Shown here piece by piece: positions 1 to 5,857 of a DNA stretch of 6,882 nt. The first letter of the stretch is position 1. Each line of letters starts with the position of its first letter. Under the pieces are notes generated by a model. It worked only from the letters and a program-made list of their open reading frames with translations, ran no database searches and was not told where the DNA came from. Made by a program: the position numbers and the translations under genes. This DNA is from Victivallales bacterium (lineage in GTDB: Bacteria; Verrucomicrobiota; Lentisphaeria; Oligosphaerales; Lenti-02). The stretch spans positions 1 to 6,882 of the forward strand of contig JABGQJ010000416.1 in assembly GCA_018648945.1 (NCBI GenBank), given 5' to 3'.

Positions 1-2
1 CA

Positions 3-18
3 GAGCGGCGTGCCGCTC
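3..18. repeat. Palindromic repeat at the left edge
   Basis: Perfect 7-bp inverted repeat GAGCGGC / GCCGCTC with a 2-bp centre (GT). It may be part of a longer REP-like or mobile-element end cut by the window, or a second 3'-end hairpin; only this copy is visible. Confidence 0.45.
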
Positions 19-61
19 CGCCAGGCGACTGCCGTTGCTCGCGCACCATACGCCCACTGGC

Positions 62-97
62 CCGATTCGTCCGATCCGGCCGATTCGTCCGATGGGA
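62..97. repeat. Short tandem repeat with 9-bp period
   Basis: Four consecutive 9-bp units, each beginning CCGAT. Units 1 and 3 are identical (CCGATTCGT); units 2 and 4 differ in their last four bases. As an 18-bp period, a 14-bp block (62-75) is repeated exactly at 80-93. It lies about 95-130 nt downstream of the WtpA stop, in non-coding DNA. Confidence 0.75.
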
Positions 98-117
98 CGC
101 CTCGGCACACCCGCGAT

Positions 118-140
118 CAGTGCCCGAACATGGGGCACTG
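118..140 (-). terminator. GC-rich hairpin after the WtpA-like gene, possible transcript end
   Basis: Perfect 8-bp inverted repeat, CAGTGCCC at 118-125 and GGGCACTG at 133-140, around a 7-nt loop. It begins 53 nt past the WtpA stop. No T-run follows on the minus strand, so it is not a classical intrinsic terminator; it could be a mRNA 3' end stabiliser or a Rho-associated end. A competing 7-bp inverted repeat, TGGGGCA-C-TGCCCCA (131-145), overlaps its right arm. Confidence 0.4.
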
Positions 141-192
141 CCCCAGATCCCGCGCCATTCGCACGGGGTATTCACGGGCGGATTGCTTCTCC

Positions 193-1203
193 TCAGAAGT
201 CCGCCGGTCGCAACAGTTCGCGCAGGACCTCGGGCGCAGCCTGAACATTGTCGCAGTACACCGGAGCAACGCCTTCCTGGAAGTTCTCCTCCAGGATCTT
301 CTGTCCTTCGGGCCCGAAGAGGATTTTGAGGAATTCCAGGGCCATCTCTCGATTCTGGGGATCCCTGACCATGGTGGCTCCGTAGAGGATGGGCTTGCCG
401 GTCTTGATGGCGGTTGTGCCCTTCATCCTGCCGGATATCTCCACCTTGGTCTTGGCGTAGAGATCCTTGTGCTTCTCGCTGCCGAGGTCGATCTCCTCCG
501 GCAGTTTGAGCCAGGTCAGATGGTGTTGCAGAGCCACGGAACGGTACTGGAAGGTGTAGTCCAGGGCGAGGGATTCAAGGAGGGGGATCAGCTCGTTGCA
601 GTGGGGACGGATGTTCCTAGTGGGGCAGTTCGCCTTCAGTTCCTCAAAGAGGTCGCGGCCTTGGAGTTTGTCCGCGTAGTGGTGGCTGGCGAGTTTCCAG
701 GTCAGCCAAGTGCGGTAGCCAACGGGAGCGTTGTTGGGATCGGCTTGTCCGTAGTTCACGTCCTCGCGGAGCAGGATTTCGTACCAGTTGTCCTGGTTGA
801 TCTGGTCGCGGTAGCGGCTGCGTTCGGTATAGGCGATGACGACGCGGTTGCGGGCGAAGGTGCCGACCCAGTCCGCGTAGTCGGGCATCATCTGCGACCG
901 GATCAGGGCCTCGTCGGCGCTGGCCACGATGTCGGCTTTGCGCTGTAGGTCCGTGACTTTGCGGATGGCCATGCGACTGCTGCTGGATTCGCAGATCACA
1001 TTCAGGCCTGGGAACCGCTCCTCCATGAGCTTCTCGATGGCGACGAAGGGCAAGGTGAGGCTGGCGGCATGGTAGACCAGCAACTTCTGCTTCTTCACTC
1101 CCTCGGCGGTCTCTTTGCCACTGCCGCACCCGACGGCCACGGCCAAGGCGAGACAGAGGCCCGCCCGACGGACCACGCATGTCAACGAACGGTACCTACT
1201 CAT
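193..1203 (-). CDS. wtpA: WtpA-type (tungstate/molybdate) substrate-binding lipoprotein
   Basis: 336-residue periplasmic-binding-protein component of an ABC importer, membrane-anchored by lipid. The N-terminus has Arg residues, a hydrophobic stretch and a lipobox ending in VAVGC, so Cys26 is the likely lipidation site. The mature part has the WtpA pattern: VYHAASLTLPF (43-53) at the oxyanion site; VICESSSSRMAIRKV (69-83) with its Ser cluster; RKADIVASAD (88-97); ADPNNAPVGYRT (154-165), matching the DP-GYR block of the family; and NELIPLLESLALDYTFQYRS (203-222) followed by LPEEIDLG (234-241). Length is normal. The position I recall as the acidic residue before P-GYR is Ala159 here, so the bound anion may differ. 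No permease or ATPase gene follows before the left edge, and the coding strand ends with a hairpin, so wtpB/wtpC are elsewhere, beyond the window or absent. It lies 119 nt from the oxidoreductase, so cotranscription is possible but less certain. The alternative is a general molybdate or other oxyanion binder. Confidence 0.85.
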   Translation of the reverse strand: MSRYRSLTCVVRRAGLCLALAVAVGCGSGKETAEGVKKQKLLVYHAASLTLPFVAIEKLMEERFPGLNVICESSSSRMAIRKVTDLQRKADIVASADEALIRSQMMPDYADWVGTFARNRVVIAYTERSRYRDQINQDNWYEILLREDVNYGQADPNNAPVGYRTWLTWKLASHHYADKLQGRDLFEELKANCPTRNIRPHCNELIPLLESLALDYTFQYRSVALQHHLTWLKLPEEIDLGSEKHKDLYAKTKVEISGRMKGTTAIKTGKPILYGATMVRDPQNREMALEFLKILFGPEGQKILEENFQEGVAPVYCDNVQAAPEVLRELLRPADF

Positions 1204-1322
1204 CGTTCACTGGACCTCAAGCTGGGTGTCACTCGATCTACCAAATCCGCAGATGGTGTCTACACTAGCGGTTGACGATCAGGAGAGCGATTCCCGGGAC
1301 TTGAAGATTGCGTGAAATGGCG
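1204..1322 (-). other. 119-nt spacer between oxidoreductase and WtpA-like genes
   Basis: The only gap over 25 nt between genes in this window. Apart from the Shine-Dalgarno sequence I see no gene, no convincing -35/-10 pair, no hairpin followed by a T-run and no ModE-like palindrome. Small items present are the palindrome TCCCGGGA (1292-1299), a short inverted repeat GTGT-CT-ACAC (1257-1266) and two GGTGTC copies 30 bp apart (1225-1230 and 1255-1260). The length would allow a promoter specific to the WtpA gene, but the sequence does not show one clearly. Confidence 0.5.
1214..1218 (-). promoter_or_regulatory. Shine-Dalgarno of the WtpA-like gene
   Basis: GAGGT on the minus strand with a 10-nt spacer to the ATG at 1203. 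It agrees with a start that places a charged signal-peptide head before the hydrophobic stretch. Confidence 0.55.
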
Positions 1323-2519
1323 TCAGTACGTGAGCCCCATGTCGCTGCGGTAGTCCATGACCTCGGGCTCCTCTTCGGGGAGACCGACCTGGTCCCAGAA
1401 ATCCGTCCCGCCGTAAGGCGTGCGTCGGAGATCGGGGACGGCCATGGTCTGCCCCCCCATTTCGGCCGAACGGTTGGCCAGGATGCCGGGGAGGGTGAAG
1501 TCGGCCATGCGGAAGACGTCGATGGGCACGGTGCGTCCGTCGAGGATGGCATTGACGAAGCTGCGGGCCATGGCGATGTCGGTGCCGCCGTGGCCGGCGG
1601 TCTTGTCGGCATCGAGGGCGGCGGTGCCGATGTTCATGCGTTGCCAGCCCTGGCTTTCCTTGCGCTCGCCATGGAAGAGGCGGCAGAAGCCTTCGTGGCT
1701 GTACCACTCGGCGCTGCCTTCGATGCCGAAGAGGCGGTAGTTGTGGGCGCCGGGGCGGCGGGTGTTCAGGGTCACCATGATCTTGATCAGGCTGCCCTTG
1801 GCCGTCTTGAAGAGGGCGATCTGGCCGTCGGTGCGGAGCGGGGCCTCGGGGCACCAGTAGGGGCCATTGCTACAGGTGACGGAAGCGACGGTATCGTTCA
1901 TCACGTTGAGCAGGGGACCGAGGTCGTGGGTGAGGTACTGGATGGGGGGCTGGTCCGCGCGCCAAAGGGGGCGGACGTCCTGCAGGTTCTCCTCGCGCAC
2001 TTGTTTGGGGGTGACCTTGGTGCGGTCGGGGAGGATCATGGAGTTGGGCAGGTAGTGCAGGTATTCACCCTCAGCAAAGGCAACCGGGCCAAAGCGTCCA
2101 TCGACGACCCACCGGCGCCAGTAGCGGAGGAAGTCGAGGAAGCAGCTGTTCTCGGCGAGCATGTACTGTTTGCCATAGCGTTCCTTGGCTAGGACGATGT
2201 GGTGGATCTCTTCCTGGGTGAAGGCACCGGGGACCTCGGAGAGCACATGGCAACCGGCGGTCAGGGCTTGGACGCTGTGCCCGGCCTGCATGCGGCCGTT
2301 GGAGGCGATGACCACTGCGTCCGGCTGCATTTCCAGCAGCTCCTCGAACTCGTTGACGATGCGCATGGGGTGGTCGCCCACCGTCTCGCGCGCCCGGTCA
2401 CGCCACTTGGCGATCTGGTCGGCCGCGCCGATGACTTCGGCGTTGTCGATGCGCAGTAGGTTGCGCACGTGGGTGAGTCCGCGCCCGAGTCCGAGAATCC
2501 CAATTCTGAGCTTGTCCAC
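1323..2519 (-). CDS. Gfo/Idh/MocA-family NAD(P)-dependent oxidoreductase, GH109-like
   Basis: 398-residue predicted cytoplasmic enzyme of the glucose-fructose oxidoreductase/inositol dehydrogenase fold, acting on a sugar, polyol or sugar derivative I cannot name. The N-terminal Rossmann domain starts at residue 4 with RIGILGLGRG (nucleotide-binding glycines 10, 12, 14), followed by DAVVIASNG (67-75). Where most family members have EKP, this protein has SEVPGAF (94-100), so the usual Lys is a Val. The next blocks, YMLAENSCFLDFLR (119-132), FAEGEYLHYL (148-157) and YLTHDLGPLL (195-204), resemble the NAD-dependent glycosidase family GH109 (ML-EN, EG-Y-H, TH-LGP patterns), in which EVP is also usual. 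That likeness is from memory. No signal peptide is seen, whereas many GH109 enzymes are exported. It starts with GTG, preceded by AAGGA at 8 nt, 25 nt after the HzsA-like stop, so it is probably cotranscribed. Membership of the fold is secure; the GH109-like activity is inference. Confidence 0.93.
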   Translation of the reverse strand: MDKLRIGILGLGRGLTHVRNLLRIDNAEVIGAADQIAKWRDRARETVGDHPMRIVNEFEELLEMQPDAVVIASNGRMQAGHSVQALTAGCHVLSEVPGAFTQEEIHHIVLAKERYGKQYMLAENSCFLDFLRYWRRWVVDGRFGPVAFAEGEYLHYLPNSMILPDRTKVTPKQVREENLQDVRPLWRADQPPIQYLTHDLGPLLNVMNDTVASVTCSNGPYWCPEAPLRTDGQIALFKTAKGSLIKIMVTLNTRRPGAHNYRLFGIEGSAEWYSHEGFCRLFHGERKESQGWQRMNIGTAALDADKTAGHGGTDIAMARSFVNAILDGRTVPIDVFRMADFTLPGILANRSAEMGGQTMAVPDLRRTPYGGTDFWDQVGLPEEEPEVMDYRSDMGLTY

Positions 2520-2527
2520 GATCTGTT

Positions 2528-2532
2528 TCCTT
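2528..2532 (-). promoter_or_regulatory. Shine-Dalgarno that fixes the GTG start of the oxidoreductase
   Basis: AAGGA on the minus strand, 8 nt before the GTG at 2519, within the 25-nt gap after the HzsA-like stop. The spacing, together with the Rossmann strand starting three residues later, supports GTG as the true start. Confidence 0.7.
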
Positions 2533-2544
2533 GGCTGTGCTGAT

Positions 2545-5500
2545 TTATTCCAGGCCCGATCCGGGGATGCGCTCGCCGAGCTGCTGTTGCTTCTGCAGCT
2601 TGTGGAAGAAGGTCCCGTAGAACAGGCTGTTGGCGTCGATCCAGGTATGGAGGCGGTCCCAATCGTCAGCGGTGAGCTTCACCTTCTGGTGCCCCTTGTC
2701 GAGCATGGCGATGAGCTTGCTGTTGCGAGCCCCGAAGTGGTCGGGACGGGTGATTGGCTCCGAGTTGCTCTTGCGGAAGTCGCCGGGCAGTCCCCAGGCG
2801 GTGTAGGCGGTACGCGGGGCGAGTGCGGCGTAGGACTCGGTGTAATGCCCCCTTGGTTTGCCCGTGAGGATCAGCTTGGCGGCTGGCTTCTCGCCGCTGT
2901 GACAGCGGATGCAATGGCGGTCCAGCACGGGTTGGACGAGGAGCGGGTAGCTGAGTGGATTCCCGCCATCCGGAGGCGGCTTGATGGTGGCTGGCGGGGA
3001 GCTGGCAGCCAGTGGACGGCGGGGGAGGGGGGCTTTGAGGCGTGGCTCGTGGCAGCCGATGCAGGAGGAGGTCTCGCCCGCCCGAACCCAGGTGTCGCTG
3101 CGCATCATCTGCACGGCCCGGCCCCGCTCATCCAACAGCTGGAAGCAGACGGGCGTGTCGGCGGGAACCCGGAAACAGGCGCTGCCGTCGGCGGCGACCG
3201 GCACGGTGCCGAGGACTTGTTTGCCGGGGGAGGCATTGGCCAAGCCGAGTCTGGGCCAGTTCGCGCCGGGCGTGCTCTTGGGCAGGACCTGGACGATACG
3301 CAGGGCGGTGATGCGGGTGCCAGGGGGCAAGGGCGGGTCCGCCTCGTTCACGTCCTGAATCACGAAGACCCCGGTCTCCTCTTCGCTTCGCACATTGGCC
3401 ATGACTGGGGGGCGCGGTCGGGGTCTGAGGGGCATGGGCCAGAGGCTGCCGACGTTGAGATCCCGATAGATCAGCTCGCGGTTGCCGTGGGTGTCAGCCA
3501 GATAGAGGCCGAACATGTTGGGACGGTTGGCGCTAGGCTCCCCGATCAGGCGGTCGAAGCTGTAGGCGACCAGAAACAGGTCGGTGTCGAGGGGGAAGGC
3601 GCTGCGATAGTTGTGCCCAGGCCAGCGACGTTCTTCCTCCGGAGGCGGTGGTTCCGGCCGTGGCCCCCCGGGCGCGTACCATTTGGGGGCGAGATGGCCT
3701 TCGGTCTCCGGGAAGCGGACGTCTGGCGTGAGCCGGGTCAGGGGGCGCAAGCCGTCGCGACCACGGCGCGAATCCACCAGTATAATGGAGCCAGCTGTCA
3801 TGGCGTGATGGGCGGCGGCGGTGGCCATGACCAGTTGCGTGCCAAAGACGGAGCGCGGTTCCCAGATTCCCGCCGGGTTCAGCGTGGCATTGCCGAAGTA
3901 GGCGGAGGGCATGGTGCCGTCGGGACGGCTCGACCAGAGGTGCTGATAGTGGACGGCGTTGCGATCCACGTAGTCCCAGCGGGTGTAGATGAGCCGCCCG
4001 TCCTGGAGTACGGCGGCATCCCATTCGTTGGTCTCGTGTCGGGAGATGGGTTGGGGATCCTCGCCGTTGGGTCCGCTGGTGGTGAGTACGTAGGTCCGGC
4101 AGCCATTGCCGGGGGCACCACCACAGCGATGCCAGCCGCCGCGCCGGGTGGAGCTGAAGACCAGATTGCCGTCGGGTAGCTCGCGGGGGGCGAAGTCATC
4201 GAACTCGCCGTGGGTGAGCCGCTTCAGGCCGGAGCCGTCGGGCTTCACCTCATAGATGCTGTAGAACCGTCCCGGCGGTTCCTTGAGCCGGTTCACGGGC
4301 GGCGCATCGCACGGACAGAACGAGAAGAGCAGGCGGTCCGCATCGTAGCCCACTTCCAGATGCTGGTAGGCCCCGGGCGGCAGATCCTCGGTGAGGCAGC
4401 GTGTGGCCATGGACGAGCCGGGGTCGCTGAGCACGAATACGCCGCCGCCGGGGCGGGCGCAACTGCCGTAGTACTGGGTGAGCTGATGGCTGAAACTGGA
4501 AGGCACACGTTTCACAAAGGCCAGCGGTTTCCGGTCCCAGCGGGGATCGCTGAGGAGCAGTTCGCGCTTGGCGTGGTGCATGTTGCGCCAGAGCGTGTAC
4601 CAATCGATGCCGTTGGCGTCCACGTTCGCCCCCTTGAGACCAGCGGCCTCGCGGACGAAGTGAGCCCACTTGGTCAGGATGTCAGGCAGAGGCCCCCGCC
4701 GCAGCCGGGCCTCGAACATGGGCTGGCCCTGTTCGATCATGCGCTCCACGGCCTGTGCATACGTGCGGGATTCGCGCTCCGTCTCGATACCGTCGCGGCA
4801 TCGCCAGTCCCATTCCACCAGCAGCATCTCGGTCTGGTGCAGGGGCGGGGGGAGAACGGGGGGCGGCAGGGCCTTGGCTTCATCCAAGCGGGGCATCTCC
4901 CAACGGAGATCGGCACCCGCGTCATTCACGCTGTAGGTCCAGTTGCTGACCCGGACCCAGGTCGCGCCAGGAGCACGGAGAGCCAGGCGTGCGATGCCCT
5001 TGCCCTCCTTGAGCATGTACGGGATCTCGACGCGACGAGTCTCCGCGCGCTCGATGCGGATTGGTTTGGGACCTTGGAGAGTGACCGGGCGAGATCCCAT
5101 GTTGCGGACATCACAGGCGACCGAGAGAGCCTTGCCGTCGAAGGCGACCGGCAGGGCCAGTTCCATTCGGCTGTCTTCGGGCAGCACGACCGTCGCACCC
5201 CAGGATGTGGCGGGCGCGATCAAGGCTTGGGGGCCATCGGGCACAGTGGCGAACGTCAGGCCAGCATGGGGGAAGCTCCAGATGGGGTCCGTACCATTCA
5301 GCCGCAGTTGCATGGCCTCGAATTGCGGCACGGAGCCATCCAGCACGAGGACCGGGTCGACCCAGTTCGGCACATCGCAACCGATTCCGTCGCCGTTGTC
5401 GCCTGCCCGCAGGACCAACTGGCGGGCGCCGCGAAGATCCACCTCGATCTTCTGTGGCGCGCTTTTCACGCTCAGCACGGGGCTACGATAGCACTCCTTG

Positions 5501-5832
5501 CCATCCACTAGGACGGCAAGCACCACGCTCCCCGCCAGGCTTTCCTGGTACTGCACGCCCGCCAGACAGCGGAACGAGAGAGCCCCCGCCGGCAGCGGCA
5601 CGACAATCTCGCCCTTGGCGTGATGCCCGTAGCCCTTCTTGTAGATCGTCTTGCCAATGCGCAGGGGGTTCGGGGTGCGACCCGGCGGGACCACGCCGGT
5701 GTCCAGCCCCAGCTTGCCCCAGGCCTGCGTCGAGGTGACGCCGAGGGCGTCGTGGCAATCGGTCAGATAGACTTCGCCCGCTTGGGCGGTCGCGATCAGC
5801 AGGACACAGAGCGAGAAGATGCGGCGGTTCAT
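2545..5832 (-). CDS. HzsA-related di-heme beta-propeller protein with N-terminal NPCBM domain, exported
   Basis: 1095-residue predicted periplasmic c-type cytochrome; substrate unknown. Residues 1-18 are a Sec signal peptide (NRR, hydrophobic core, cleavage at AQA|GE). About 20-163 look like an NPCBM/NEW2 galactose-binding-like fold (YKKGYGHHAKGEI, VLVDGKECYRS, VDLRGARQLVLRAGDNGDG). About 165-310 appear to be an Ig-like beta domain, followed by a Pro-rich linker (323-330) and a helical part ending in LAFVKR (437-442). About 445-800 carry PD40/propeller motifs (PDGSGLKRLT, LPDGNLVFSSTRRGG, QDGRLIYTRWDYVDR), as in the HzsA middle domain. The C-terminal part has two heme c sites, CIGCH (924-928) and CIRCH (974-978), and a tail (LHTWIDANSLFYGT) usual in HzsA-related proteins. 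The ATG at 5832 is chosen because it gives a signal peptide and has GGAG 5 nt upstream; the same frame is open up to an ATG at 6015 but that would overlap ald. HzsA is the hydrazine synthase alpha subunit, but homologues are common in non-anammox PVC bacteria, so hydrazine synthesis is not implied. Confidence 0.9.
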   Translation of the reverse strand: MNRRIFSLCVLLIATAQAGEVYLTDCHDALGVTSTQAWGKLGLDTGVVPPGRTPNPLRIGKTIYKKGYGHHAKGEIVVPLPAGALSFRCLAGVQYQESLAGSVVLAVLVDGKECYRSPVLSVKSAPQKIEVDLRGARQLVLRAGDNGDGIGCDVPNWVDPVLVLDGSVPQFEAMQLRLNGTDPIWSFPHAGLTFATVPDGPQALIAPATSWGATVVLPEDSRMELALPVAFDGKALSVACDVRNMGSRPVTLQGPKPIRIERAETRRVEIPYMLKEGKGIARLALRAPGATWVRVSNWTYSVNDAGADLRWEMPRLDEAKALPPPVLPPPLHQTEMLLVEWDWRCRDGIETERESRTYAQAVERMIEQGQPMFEARLRRGPLPDILTKWAHFVREAAGLKGANVDANGIDWYTLWRNMHHAKRELLLSDPRWDRKPLAFVKRVPSSFSHQLTQYYGSCARPGGGVFVLSDPGSSMATRCLTEDLPPGAYQHLEVGYDADRLLFSFCPCDAPPVNRLKEPPGRFYSIYEVKPDGSGLKRLTHGEFDDFAPRELPDGNLVFSSTRRGGWHRCGGAPGNGCRTYVLTTSGPNGEDPQPISRHETNEWDAAVLQDGRLIYTRWDYVDRNAVHYQHLWSSRPDGTMPSAYFGNATLNPAGIWEPRSVFGTQLVMATAAAHHAMTAGSIILVDSRRGRDGLRPLTRLTPDVRFPETEGHLAPKWYAPGGPRPEPPPPEEERRWPGHNYRSAFPLDTDLFLVAYSFDRLIGEPSANRPNMFGLYLADTHGNRELIYRDLNVGSLWPMPLRPRPRPPVMANVRSEEETGVFVIQDVNEADPPLPPGTRITALRIVQVLPKSTPGANWPRLGLANASPGKQVLGTVPVAADGSACFRVPADTPVCFQLLDERGRAVQMMRSDTWVRAGETSSCIGCHEPRLKAPLPRRPLAASSPPATIKPPPDGGNPLSYPLLVQPVLDRHCIRCHSGEKPAAKLILTGKPRGHYTESYAALAPRTAYTAWGLPGDFRKSNSEPITRPDHFGARNSKLIAMLDKGHQKVKLTADDWDRLHTWIDANSLFYGTFFHKLQKQQQLGERIPGSGLE

Positions 5833-5837
5833 GGCGT

Positions 5838-5841
5838 CTCC
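5838..5841 (-). promoter_or_regulatory. Shine-Dalgarno for the HzsA-like gene
   Basis: GGAG on the minus strand with a 5-nt spacer to the ATG at 5832, inside the 25-nt gap after the ald stop. It favours this start over the in-frame ATG at 6015, which lies inside ald. Confidence 0.65.
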
Positions 5842-5857
5842 ATCTCGACGGACGGGG

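Noticed and set aside
10..948. Plus-strand open frame of 312 codons across the left end
   Set aside because: It runs through the tandem repeat and hairpin and then antisense to the WtpA-like gene, with no motif or plausible ribosome binding site.
1204..1322. ModE-type operator or molybdenum-cofactor riboswitch ahead of the WtpA-like gene
   Set aside because: No long inverted repeat with the ModE pattern and no room or conserved structure for the riboswitch; only short chance-level repeats are present.
1308..2192. Plus-strand open frame of 294 codons antisense to the oxidoreductase
   Set aside because: The translation is a Gly/Ala/Val-rich shadow without any family features.
2185..4179. Long plus-strand open frame (664 codons) antisense to the HzsA-like gene
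   Set aside because: Its translation has no recognisable family, and the opposite frame carries clear propeller and heme motifs. Long antisense frames are expected in GC-rich coding DNA with few stops.
4210..5511. Plus-strand open frame of 433 codons antisense to the N-terminal half of the HzsA-like gene
   Set aside because: Low-complexity translation with no motif, lying entirely over the NPCBM and following domains on the other strand.
2545..5832. Calling the gene a true hydrazine synthase alpha subunit
   Set aside because: No HzsB or HzsC gene nearby, an added NPCBM domain, and no Tyr at +4 after either heme motif; the similarity supports only a related fold.
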